A stretch of 6,606 nt of DNA from M55B120 sp964426155 (GCA_964426155.1 CAYROY010000038.1:1-6606); one strand, 5' to 3'; positions 1-6,460 are shown, counted from the first letter of the stretch. The notes: generated from the letters alone by a model not told the origin. Translations and numbers: made by a program.

Positions 1-112
1 GTTTATTACTGCCAGTATATCTAAATTTATTAATATTATTGTTGGGAAAAATTAAGTAATACAAACCTGATATCAGCAGTATATATATCACTATTATGAA
101 ATAATAGATCAT
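1..112 (-). CDS. Probable TadC-like type II secretion F family protein, N-terminal fragment
   Basis: An open frame starts with ATG at 112 and runs off the left edge of the window after 37 codons without a stop. It begins 15 bases after the stop of the TadB-like gene, on the same strand. The peptide opens with MIYYFIIVIYILLISGLYY, so residues 2-22 form one hydrophobic membrane segment, followed by an Asn/Lys-rich polar stretch. In Tad loci the gene after tadB is normally tadC, the second integral membrane platform protein that works with TadB and the TadA motor. The identity here rests on that gene order plus the N-terminal membrane segment, because no family motif lies within the visible part. 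The ribosome binding site is weak (AGGA lies about 20 bases upstream), so translation may be coupled to tadB. The frame is probably real, but the TadC name is inferred. Confidence 0.55.
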   Translation of the reverse strand, partial: MIYYFIIVIYILLISGLYYLIFPNNNINKFRYTGSNK

Positions 113-127
113 AATCTAATTAAAATT

Positions 128-835
128 TTATTTTCCTACTATCTTTTTTAAAATAACTATACCTGTTATTTCCAGGATTCCTCCGATAATAAGGACAATG
201 GTCCCGAAAGGCTTTGAAAAGAAACCGGGTAACCTATCACTATAAAAAAAGTAAAGAAAAATAAGGGAAACTACAGGTAAAATACCTATTATATTTGCAG
301 AAAATCTGCTCTGGAGGGTAAGGCTATCAAGATGTGATTTCAATCTGAACTTTTCCCTGAGAGTCCTTGATATGGAATTAAGCAATATAATAATATCTCC
401 TCCTATTTTGTTATTAATCCTTATTCCTGAAACTATAAGTTTTGCTTCCCTTGTTTTAATAGTATTTTCAAAAACAGTCATAACATCTTCAAGATCCGGA
501 TTTATCTCTATATTTTCAGCCACCTTCTTAAGACATTTTCTAATAGGGTCAGGGAATTTTTTCCACGAGTTTAAAAAAATATACCTTAGCGTCTTGCCTG
601 CCCCCAGCATTATCACCATATGTTCTAAAAATTCTATTAGCTGTCTGTGAAGATTCTGGGTGCGTATCTCCTCCCTGCTTTTCAATATATCAATTACATA
701 AACTAACAGACATGCGGATATAAATAAAGCAAGCAATATGTTTTTTAAGAAAATGTAAAAAATACATATAAGAATTACCAGTATAATAAGGTTCCTAACC
801 TTTTTTATTTTTATTAGATTCAACAGACCCGACAA
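128..835 (-). CDS. tadB: TadB-like Tad pilus platform protein (T2SSF domain)
   Basis: This is an inner-membrane platform protein of the Tad/Flp pilus, thought to transmit the work of the TadA ATPase to pilin assembly. It has 235 residues. Two membrane helices lie near the N-terminus (about 14-30 and 32-50) and two at the C-terminus (about 180-198 and 210-230). Between them is a soluble T2SSF (GspF-like) helical domain at about 66-175. The stretch RINNKIGGDIIILLNSISRT (139-158), followed by a basic REKFRLK segment, matches the usual TadB pattern of 'GG..', 'L..', 'T.RERF.L'. The protein is shorter than many TadB proteins of about 300 residues, mainly at the N-terminus. The start is TTG at 835: an in-frame stop lies at about 869-871 with no other start codon between. 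An AGGTGG sits 12 bases upstream, a rather long spacing. A 91-base gap separates it from tadA, and a probable tadC follows. Confidence 0.85.
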   Translation of the reverse strand: MSGLLNLIKIKKVRNLIILVILICIFYIFLKNILLALFISACLLVYVIDILKSREEIRTQNLHRQLIEFLEHMVIMLGAGKTLRYIFLNSWKKFPDPIRKCLKKVAENIEINPDLEDVMTVFENTIKTREAKLIVSGIRINNKIGGDIIILLNSISRTLREKFRLKSHLDSLTLQSRFSANIIGILPVVSLIFLYFFYSDRLPGFFSKPFGTIVLIIGGILEITGIVILKKIVGK

Positions 836-926
836 TTTTAAGTCTTTCCACCTAAATAGATTTAATTGTTATTGACTAATTTTTTATTTAATGATCCATA
901 AAAAATAGATTCAGGATATCTAAATA

Positions 927-2126
927 CTATCTGCTTAAAATTTTCATTTGCGGTAAAATCATATTCTCACCTATGGATATATCCTTTATGTCTAATAAGG
1001 AATGGTCTATCCCATTTACATTCTTATTGTTTGTCACCCGGCTAATGCGTTCTATTATCCTTACTCCATTACCGGTTTTCCTTAAGTGAACTATAATATT
1101 TAAGGAGGTAGCTATTATCCTTTTAGCAGTAACAGGATCTATATTATAACCTGAAAGTAGTATCATCGTCTCAAGCCTTGTTATTACATCCTCTGGTGAA
1201 TTAGCATGTATTGTAGTCATGGAACCTCTGTGCCCGGTATTCATTGCCTGTAATACATCGACTGCCTCAGAACCTCTAATCTCACCAATTATAATCCTGT
1301 CTGGCCTCATCCTGAGAGCATTTCTAACCAGGTCCCTTATACTTATCCGTCCCTTTCCCTCAATATTTTCTGTTCTTGCCTCCAGTCTAACAGTATTTCT
1401 ATGCTTTAATTTAAGCTCAAGTGTTTCTTCAATAGTTACAATTCTTTCATATTCAGGCAAGAAATCAGATAATATATTTAAAAGTGTAGTTTTACCGGTT
1501 CCTGTACCACCACTAATGATTATGTTAGCTTTTCTGGCCACACATTCTGAGAGAAATTCACTAACCTCATAACTAAGTGACCCTGATTCGATCAGCTGGT
1601 TCATAGTCATCAGATCACTCTTGAATTTTCTTATAGTCACAATTATATCCTTTGTGCATACAGGACTTACAACCACATTAATCCTTGATCCATCCTCTAG
1701 TCTTGCATCGACCATGGGATTGCTTTCATCAATCTTTAGGCCCAGGGGCCCCAGAATCTTATCTACTATATTTCTTATATGCCGGCTGTCCCTGAATTCA
1801 ATATCATGTTTTAATAGACGGCCTTCCTTTTCAATATATATTTCATCAAAATCATTTATCATTATCTCGGTAACGGAAGGGTCTCTCATCAAGATACTTA
1901 TTGGCCCCAGATCAAAGCTATCCTGTTCGAATTTATTTGCCATTATATCCAGTTCATTACTTGGAAGTATTATATCTTCATCATCGACAATATCGCTTAT
2001 CATCTTTCTTATTATCTCCCTGCGGTCTGCTTCCGGTAATTTAATAAAATCCTTACCCTGTATTTTATTAAATAATTTTTGCCTTACAATTTTTTCAACA
2101 GCCTCATTATCCTCAATGGAAGTCAT
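927..2126 (-). CDS. tadA: TadA/CpaF secretion ATPase of the Tad pilus
   Basis: This is the cytoplasmic hexameric ATPase that powers pilin assembly (PilT/VirB11/CpaF family). All catalytic boxes are visible in its 399 residues: Walker A GGTGTGKTT at 206-214 (Lys212), the Asp/Glu box around TIEETLELKL (231-240), Walker B RIIIGEIRG at 277-285 (Glu282), and the His box MNTGHRGSMTTIHANS at 295-310. The N-terminal domain carries the usual CpaF segment 'LGPISILMRDPSVTEIMIN' (73-91). The later segment DARLEDGSRINVVVSP (140-155) is also typical. The length is normal for CpaF proteins without a long N-terminal extension. The ATG start overlaps the tadZ stop in an ATGA arrangement, with GAGGAG 8 bases upstream, which indicates translational coupling. 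All motifs are intact, so an active motor is expected. Confidence 0.96.
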   Translation of the reverse strand: MTSIEDNEAVEKIVRQKLFNKIQGKDFIKLPEADRREIIRKMISDIVDDEDIILPSNELDIMANKFEQDSFDLGPISILMRDPSVTEIMINDFDEIYIEKEGRLLKHDIEFRDSRHIRNIVDKILGPLGLKIDESNPMVDARLEDGSRINVVVSPVCTKDIIVTIRKFKSDLMTMNQLIESGSLSYEVSEFLSECVARKANIIISGGTGTGKTTLLNILSDFLPEYERIVTIEETLELKLKHRNTVRLEARTENIEGKGRISIRDLVRNALRMRPDRIIIGEIRGSEAVDVLQAMNTGHRGSMTTIHANSPEDVITRLETMILLSGYNIDPVTAKRIIATSLNIIVHLRKTGNGVRIIERISRVTNNKNVNGIDHSLLDIKDISIGENMILPQMKILSR

Positions 2127-2884
2127 TTCAAGAGCTCCTCGTATATCTTCATAGAAAAATCTTTTATACTCTTTACTATCCTTAAATTATAATTAAACAT
2201 ATGGAAAGGTCCTCTTGTTTGTACAAGAAATTGAATATCCCTGTCATAGGGAATAAATGTAGTCACGGGATATTGCAAAATATTTGCCAGCCCTGCTGGA
2301 GATATTGGAACCCTTATATTATATTTATTTACAACCATGTACCAGTCAATTCCCGGTCTTATATGCTCAATATGATTCATTAGTATTCTGCAGTTGCCTG
2401 CAGAATAAACATCCGGAAGCGTAACGAACACGATCCTGTCTGCTATATCCACCTCAACTATATTTATAGAACTTAAAAGATAATAGGGCATATCAACAAG
2501 TATTATGTCAAAATGGTCTCTGAGACATTCAATAAAAATATTTAAGTTCTCTTCTCTTAATATCCCAGTTTTATCCATTTTAAGGGGTGGTAATATAATA
2601 TTTAGACTACTCTCAAGATTTAAAACCAGCTTTTTGAGAACCTGTGTATTCATATTCTTTACAATTTCTTCTATATCACCGAAATCCCGGGAAATCTTTT
2701 CGTCAATATCAAAGACTGTCCTGCTGTCCCTTTTCCCTATGTTCATATCAAGAAGAAGAATATTTGCTGTGGTCTTTAGAGCAAGATATGAAGCTACTGA
2801 ATTTACCAGAAAGCTGCATCCGCTTCCTCCTTTTGCAGAAGTAAACAGTATAACACCTGATTCTGAATCATTCCTTTTATCCAT
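2123..2884 (-). CDS. tadZ: TadZ/CpaE-like MinD-family ATPase of the Tad locus
   Basis: This is a ParA/MinD-type P-loop protein expected to localise the Tad machine in the cell. Its 253 residues form a single ATPase domain, without the N-terminal receiver-like domain found in CpaE of Caulobacter. The deviant Walker A is SAKGGSGCS (16-24). The MinD signature lysine is present (Lys18), but the lysine usually found before Ser/Thr is replaced by Cys23; substitutions there are common among TadZ/CpaE proteins. Other elements are the A'-type motif ILLLDMN (42-48, Asp46) and the Walker B/switch II IILVDMP (127-133, Asp131). Its position immediately before tadA, overlapping by 4 bases, supports the TadZ role over a chromosomal MinD. 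The ATG at 2884 has GAGGAG 5 bases upstream, a strong site. Confidence 0.88.
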   Translation of the reverse strand: MDKRNDSESGVILFTSAKGGSGCSFLVNSVASYLALKTTANILLLDMNIGKRDSRTVFDIDEKISRDFGDIEEIVKNMNTQVLKKLVLNLESSLNIILPPLKMDKTGILREENLNIFIECLRDHFDIILVDMPYYLLSSINIVEVDIADRIVFVTLPDVYSAGNCRILMNHIEHIRPGIDWYMVVNKYNIRVPISPAGLANILQYPVTTFIPYDRDIQFLVQTRGPFHMFNYNLRIVKSIKDFSMKIYEELLK

Positions 2885-2932
2885 CTTATCTCCTCAAAAA
2901 ATAATATATCTATGATAAAAATAAGGGTTATT

Positions 2933-3544
2933 TCAATAAATACCCCGGGCTCCTTCCCCTGAACAAATCGCGAGATAAAGCATTCCACTTTCGAGTGCTT
3001 TAAAAGCTCTGCCGACTTCACCGCTATCAAGATAAAAAGTAATAACTATAATATTTTTTATATTACTATTAATTCCAGACCGGGAATAATCTTCAGAAAG
3101 AATAAGACCGCCCACAGATTCTGTAATATCATCACTCTTTGATTGGCCTTCATCAAAATCAATGATTTCTTTTCCGCTGAGTACTATCTCTGAATTTAGC
3201 CTGTCAGATCCTTTGTCATAATATATTGATATAATATCCACCCTGTCACTTTTGGTAATCATGGAACAATCTCCAAAGAACGTTACCGGGATATTTACAG
3301 CTTTCATTCCCTGAGGTATCCCGGATGAAAATATTTTTTGCTGGATGTAGTCACTTTTATAATCTGCTTTTTCGATATCGTTTTCCTCTAATATCTTATA
3401 ATTTTCATCCATGCTTTCATTATTGCTGTCATCATTTCTTATATTATTAAGATACCAGAATATAAGCACTGCTCCGGCGGCCGCTGCAGTGACAAATAGA
3501 ACAGCAGCCATTCTATTTTTTAGTATAATTAATATCCTGCTCAA
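2933..3544 (-). CDS. cpaB: Short CpaB/RcpC-like Tad pilus assembly protein
   Basis: This is the first gene of the Tad operon. The 203-residue protein has a short basic N-terminus, one membrane helix at about 12-31, an acidic low-complexity linker (35-65), and an extracytoplasmic domain. The segment IPQGMKAVNIPVTFFGDCSMITKSDRVDII (76-105; key residues Pro77, Gly79, Ala82, Val83, Pro86, Asp100, Arg101, Asp103) matches the family pattern 'P.GmRAv.v.v......l.pGDrVDvi'. The end, around VITFYLDSGEVGRAFKALES (167-186), fits the last strand-helix of CpaB/RcpC. The N-terminal half of the SAF region (the 'VVVAARDIPAGT' part) is not recognisable, so this is a reduced form. The TTG start at 3544 is supported by AGGGA 6 bases upstream and by the position of the membrane helix. 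A gap of 48 bases separates it from tadZ. Confidence 0.75.
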   Translation of the reverse strand: MSRILIILKNRMAAVLFVTAAAAGAVLIFWYLNNIRNDDSNNESMDENYKILEENDIEKADYKSDYIQQKIFSSGIPQGMKAVNIPVTFFGDCSMITKSDRVDIISIYYDKGSDRLNSEIVLSGKEIIDFDEGQSKSDDITESVGGLILSEDYSRSGINSNIKNIIVITFYLDSGEVGRAFKALESGMLYLAICSGEGARGIY

Positions 3545-3574
3545 ATAATTTCCCTGCCTAATAAATATATTGGA

Positions 3575-3603
3575 ATATTACCATAATTGCATAAATATGT
3601 AAA
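3575..3603 (-). promoter_or_regulatory. Candidate sigma-70-type promoter of the Tad operon
   Basis: On the minus strand there is a -35 TTTACA (3603-3598), a 17-base spacer and a -10 TAATAT (3580-3575). They match the TTGACA/TATAAT consensus at 5 of 6 and 4 of 6 positions. Transcription would start near 3568 and give a leader of about 24 bases before the TTG start of the CpaB-like gene. The region is very AT-rich, so chance matches are likely. The spacing and the position directly ahead of the operon make it plausible. Confidence 0.5.
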
Positions 3604-3619
3604 TATATAAATATATTTT

Positions 3620-3647
3620 TTGAATAAGGCTGGTTTTGTTCTATAAT
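3620..3647 (+). promoter_or_regulatory. Candidate sigma-70-type promoter of the TPR gene
   Basis: A -35 TTGAAT (3620-3625), a 16-base spacer and a perfect -10 TATAAT (3642-3647) lie upstream of the TPR gene. The predicted start near 3654 gives a leader of about 20 bases that includes the ribosome binding site AAGGA. It is back to back with the Tad promoter in the same 130-base spacer. Confidence 0.6.
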
Positions 3648-3674
3648 ATATAAAAATATTTCAGAAGGAATCAG

Positions 3675-4034
3675 ATGAAGGAAAACACATATATACTATT
3701 TTATAGAGCTAAAGATTTGATGAAAAACAATGATTTCCTTAATGCCTCTCTGCTGCTTGAAAAGGCTGTAGGCCTGGAGCCCGAAAAAGGTTCGGTACGC
3801 GAGGCTCTTGCAATCTGTTACTATAACATGGGCTTTTACAGTTCTTCCAAATCACATTTCATCAAGGCATTACAGATCGACGCCTCTAATGATTTTGCTC
3901 ATTACGGTATGGGAATGTGTCTTCTAAAAGAAAAATCATTTAGCAGGGCTCTCGGGCATTTTAAAATAGCAAAGTTTATGAAACCGGGTTTCAGAATTTA
4001 TGAAGATGCTATAAGAAGATTCAATAGAACATAA
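3675..4034 (+). CDS. Small tetratricopeptide repeat (TPR) protein
   Basis: This 119-residue protein is almost entirely three TPR units at about 5-38, 39-72 and 73-106. The TPR positions 20/24/27/32 read A24, L28, A31, P36 in the first unit and S58, F62, A65, A70 in the second. In the third they read A92, F96, A99, P104, with Gly80 at position 8. There is no signal peptide or membrane helix, so a cytoplasmic adaptor binding another protein is the likely role; no partner can be named. It is the only plus-strand gene and is divergent from the Tad operon, sharing its 130-base spacer, which hints at shared regulation but does not prove a link. The ATG at 3675 has AAGGA 5 bases upstream. It converges with the DUF192 gene, 8 bases away. 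Confidence 0.88.
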   Translation: MKENTYILFYRAKDLMKNNDFLNASLLLEKAVGLEPEKGSVREALAICYYNMGFYSSSKSHFIKALQIDASNDFAHYGMGMCLLKEKSFSRALGHFKIAKFMKPGFRIYEDAIRRFNRT

Positions 4035-4042
4035 TAGAAAAC

Positions 4043-4393
4043 TTAAACAAATATAATCTTTTCACCCACCTGGGGTAAATGCCTCTCAGCAAATCCTGAC
4101 CTGAACTCAATTACTGAGCTGGCTTCACCTATACAAGGGGTAATCCTCCAGGGAGAAATATTTTTAAAAGAAGCTATTACTCTGCTGTTTTTATCAATAA
4201 ACAGTACATCAATATTATATCTCATACCAATAGTATGGATACTTCTACAATTTGCTATAAGAAAAGCTTCATCATGTTCAAGCGGTTTTCTTAATATAAG
4301 ACCCAGGGACCTCTGGATAAAATTATCCGCAGTAAAAACCTTGCGTGCGACTATAAGATTCTCTCCATCTTTAGCATATCTTTGTATTTTCAA
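4043..4393 (-). CDS. DUF192 family protein
   Basis: The 116 residues cover a complete DUF192 (UPF0127) domain. Visible family marks are QRSLGLILRKPLEHDEAFLI (27-46), the core CRSIHTIGMRYNIDVLFID (49-67), and the later PWRITPC (81-87) with a closing VGEKIIFV. The biochemical function of the family is not established. This 'C.SIHT.GMR..IDVLFID' subtype is often seen close to Tad/Flp pilus or prepilin peptidase genes, which fits the neighbouring operon. No signal peptide or membrane helix precedes the domain. The start is TTG at 4393, directly after an in-frame TAA, so no longer start exists. No clear ribosome binding site is present, so the exact start is less sure than the gene. It ends 8 bases from the TPR gene, tail to tail. 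Confidence 0.85.
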   Translation of the reverse strand: MKIQRYAKDGENLIVARKVFTADNFIQRSLGLILRKPLEHDEAFLIANCRSIHTIGMRYNIDVLFIDKNSRVIASFKNISPWRITPCIGEASSVIEFRSGFAERHLPQVGEKIIFV

Positions 4394-4470
4394 TTATTGT
4401 ATATTTTCAGATTTCAAAAATATTTTTGTTTCTGTTTATACGTAAAATACTTATTGATTAATTTCTAATA

Positions 4471-5976
4471 TCAATCATAGAGTCTGGAAACAAGACCATA
4501 AATCTTTTTATATTTTTCATAATACGGACTATATGCTTCCCTTACCCTGGTATCCGGTAAGAATTCTTTTCCTACCCTGACAAATTTTTTCTGAGCTTCT
4601 TCTACGCTGAACTTTCCAATCCTGCTTCCTGCAAGCATCATTGCCGCCAGACATCCAGCTTCAGCTATATCCATTCTTTTTACAATTTTATTCAGTACCG
4701 AAGCTTTAAGAGACAGCCAATAATCTGAGCGAGATCCCCCTCCAACTGCACGGAGCTCATTTATTTTAATTCCAGATTTTTCAAGCAATTCAATATTATA
4801 GCCAATCTCGAAAACAAGACCTTCTACCAGGCTCTTAAAAATATCTTTTCTTTCAGTTGATAGACCTATCCCTATTATGCTTCCCTTGGTTATGGGATCA
4901 TGATAGGGAGTCCCTGATGCAGAAAAATAAGGAAGTGAATAAATACCGGACGGCTTATAATCAATATCAGAAAAGAAATAATCATATGCATCCTTTCCCG
5001 TTGAGACTGCTTTATCCCTAATATCCGGAGCCAGCTTATCTCTGTACCATTTAAGAACACTTCCGGCTGAAAAATTATACGCAAAGGTTGCATATTTATC
5101 CTCTACAACATGAGCTCTTGTTGAAAAATCATTTTCAAACATGCTATCCTTCATAATAATCTCATCAAATATAGGTATAACACACTCGACAGTTCCCACT
5201 CCATCTGCAGCAATACCGCCGGATATAGCCCCTACTCCAAATGCAGCACACTGCTGGTCGTGACAGCCTGAAACCACAGATACATTTCCTCTGAAACCAA
5301 GTTCATCTGCCGCCTTTCTGCTTACGGTCCCAACCTTTATGCCAGAAGGTGCCGGTTCAGCAAAAAGCCCGGTATCGATACCAAATTTCTCCAAAATATC
5401 TACGGCCCATTTTTTCTTTTTTATATCAAAAAAAAGTGTTGTGGAGCTCAATGGATAGTTTATCCTGTAATCTCTTATACCTAGCTTGTGGTGGAGCAGT
5501 TCTTCGGTGAAGAGAAATTTTTTTGTCTTTTTATATATATCTGGAAGATTATTCTTAACCCATAGTATTTTGTTAAGCGGAGTTACATACTGGGGCGGAA
5601 GACCGGTTATATAGTAAAGTTCTTTTGCCGGTATTATGGAAAGAATATAGTCAAGTTCCCCTGTACTCCTGGAGTCAGTAGAATAAATAGTATTATAAAG
5701 TATATCACCCTTTTTATCTATGGGTGTAAAAGAATCCCCAAATGTGGAAGCTGAAAGTGCTTCTACAGGATCTTTTTTAACCCCTTCGTTTGAGTTGACA
5801 TCTTTAATTACTTTCATTATTTTTTCCCACATATCCAGAGTATCAAACTCTACCCATCCTTTCTTTGGAAAAAGCAGATTATACTCAAGATAGGAACTTG
5901 CCAGTATATGCCCTTCTTCAGAAAAAACGATAGCCTTGGTACCTGTAGTACCTATATCGATTCCCATCAGGCTCAT
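4471..5976 (-). CDS. FGGY-family carbohydrate kinase (xylulokinase-like)
   Basis: This is an ATP-dependent sugar kinase of 501 residues, the usual FGGY length. The N-terminal FGGY domain opens with MGIDIGTTGTKAIVFSEEG (4-22; Asp7 and phosphate-1 loop). The segment TGLPPQYVTPLNKILWVKNN (124-143) matches the xylulokinase/gluconokinase pattern. The catalytic base is expected to be Asp240 in SGCHDQQCAAFGVGA (236-250). The phosphate-2 loop is near ADGVGTVE (257-264), and the adenosine-binding motif is AVGGGSRSDYW (410-420). The domain is complete and looks active. The substrate cannot be fixed: xylulose, gluconate and related polyols all remain possible, and no transporter or isomerase gene lies nearby. 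The ATG at 5976 has AAGGAG 8 bases upstream, which favours it over the ATG three codons later. It lies 162 bases downstream of the ferritin-like gene and is probably transcribed separately. Confidence 0.92.
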   Translation of the reverse strand: MSLMGIDIGTTGTKAIVFSEEGHILASSYLEYNLLFPKKGWVEFDTLDMWEKIMKVIKDVNSNEGVKKDPVEALSASTFGDSFTPIDKKGDILYNTIYSTDSRSTGELDYILSIIPAKELYYITGLPPQYVTPLNKILWVKNNLPDIYKKTKKFLFTEELLHHKLGIRDYRINYPLSSTTLFFDIKKKKWAVDILEKFGIDTGLFAEPAPSGIKVGTVSRKAADELGFRGNVSVVSGCHDQQCAAFGVGAISGGIAADGVGTVECVIPIFDEIIMKDSMFENDFSTRAHVVEDKYATFAYNFSAGSVLKWYRDKLAPDIRDKAVSTGKDAYDYFFSDIDYKPSGIYSLPYFSASGTPYHDPITKGSIIGIGLSTERKDIFKSLVEGLVFEIGYNIELLEKSGIKINELRAVGGGSRSDYWLSLKASVLNKIVKRMDIAEAGCLAAMMLAGSRIGKFSVEEAQKKFVRVGKEFLPDTRVREAYSPYYEKYKKIYGLVSRLYD

Positions 5977-6007
5977 GATAGTTTCTCCTTATGGTAGTGT
6001 GAATATG

Positions 6008-6025
6008 GATATCATAAATCATATC
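6008..6025. promoter_or_regulatory. Imperfect palindrome in the kinase leader, possible operator
   Basis: GATATCATAAATCATATC reads the same on both strands at 14 of 18 positions, with outer arms GATAT and ATATC. It lies about 32 bases upstream of the kinase start, between the candidate -10 and the ribosome binding site. Sugar kinase genes are often controlled by a repressor binding such sites. The AT richness makes a chance match quite possible. Confidence 0.2.
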
Positions 6026-6049
6026 ATTAGTACAACATATAATACCAGA

Positions 6050-6079
6050 ATTATAAATCCAGTTTCATTGTTTTACTAA
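6050..6079 (-). promoter_or_regulatory. Weak candidate promoter for the FGGY kinase
   Basis: On the minus strand a perfect -10 TATAAT occupies 6055-6050. The best -35 at 18 bases, TTAGTA (6079-6074), matches consensus at only 3 of 6 positions. Transcription would start near 6043 and give a leader of about 67 bases. If used, it may need an activator. The rest of the 162-base spacer between the kinase and the ferritin-like gene shows no gene and no clear terminator. Confidence 0.3.
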
Positions 6080-6138
6080 TAGATACCTTATAATCTCTTT
6101 AAAATTATCAAAAATATTATCTGGCAAAATTAAGAAGC

Positions 6139-6423
6139 TTACTTACCGAGTTCTTCTTCTACTTCTTCTTTACCAGCTTCAAGCTCCTCTTCCTGTTGTT
6201 TATCCAGGGTAAGAAGCAGGGCCTGAAATTCACCCACATGTGTCTTCTCTTCTCTAGCAATATCCATCAATATTTCTTTTAAATCCTCATTATCTGTTGC
6301 TGCTGCAAGCTGTTCATAAAGATTTATTGCATCAAGCTCAGCAATCATTCCCGCTCTTAGTATTGCTCTATCCGTGCTTTCTTTTGATAATTTGTCGATG
6401 TTGATAGGCATGTTAGCTAACAT
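6139..6423 (-). CDS. Encapsulated-ferritin-like (EncFtn family) protein, stand-alone
   Basis: This 94-residue two-helix ferritin-like protein should assemble as a dimer or higher oligomer to form a di-iron ferroxidase site. Helix 1 holds MIAELDAINLYEQL (26-39) and helix 2 AREEKTHVGEFQALLL (56-71). Aligned by eye with Rhodospirillum rubrum EncFtn, its iron ligands Glu32, Glu62 and His65 correspond to Glu29, Glu59 and His62 here, and Tyr39 to Tyr36. The sequence is even closer to the ferritin-like domain fused to the N-terminus of the Pyrococcus furiosus encapsulin. It stops about where that shell domain would begin. The C-terminus is a Glu-rich tail (78-91) with no recognisable encapsulin-targeting peptide. 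The ATG at 6423 has GGAGG 7 bases upstream, a strong site. No encapsulin gene follows on this strand; the next gene is the sugar kinase. Confidence 0.85.
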   Translation of the reverse strand: MLANMPINIDKLSKESTDRAILRAGMIAELDAINLYEQLAAATDNEDLKEILMDIAREEKTHVGEFQALLLTLDKQQEEELEAGKEEVEEELGK

Positions 6424-6460
6424 AGCGATACCTCCCCTTACAATATATTTATAATTCGTA

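Noticed and set aside
372..650. Plus-strand frame of 92 codons inside tadB
   Set aside because: It is a hydrophobic translation antisense to the T2SSF domain, typical of a shadow frame.
1219..1572. Plus-strand frame of 117 codons opposite the Walker region of tadA
   Set aside because: It is antisense to conserved ATPase motifs that explain the sequence fully.
1621..2154. Long open frame on the plus strand (177 codons) opposite tadA
   Set aside because: It is antisense to a gene with intact catalytic motifs. Its Ser/Ile-rich translation looks like a mirror of AT-rich codon use and shows no domain.
2505..2915. Plus-strand open frame of 136 codons opposite tadZ, and a nested one at 2644-2844
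   Set aside because: Both are antisense to a well-supported ATPase gene, with no recognisable domain.
2803..3030. Minus-strand frame of 75 codons spanning the tadZ/cpaB junction
   Set aside because: It overlaps two better-supported genes in another frame and shows no family features.
4035..4080. Possible bidirectional terminator between the convergent TPR and DUF192 genes (ACCC/GGGT arms near 4063-4076)
   Set aside because: The arms are four bases long, lie inside the DUF192 coding end and are not followed by a T-run.
4415..4428. Perfect 14-bp palindrome CAAAAATATTTTTG between the kinase and DUF192 genes
   Set aside because: It is made almost only of A/T runs, has no loop or stable stem for a terminator, and no promoter around it is convincing.
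4890..5093. Minus-strand frame of 67 codons inside the kinase gene
   Set aside because: It is an alternative frame within an intact FGGY gene, with no independent start signal.
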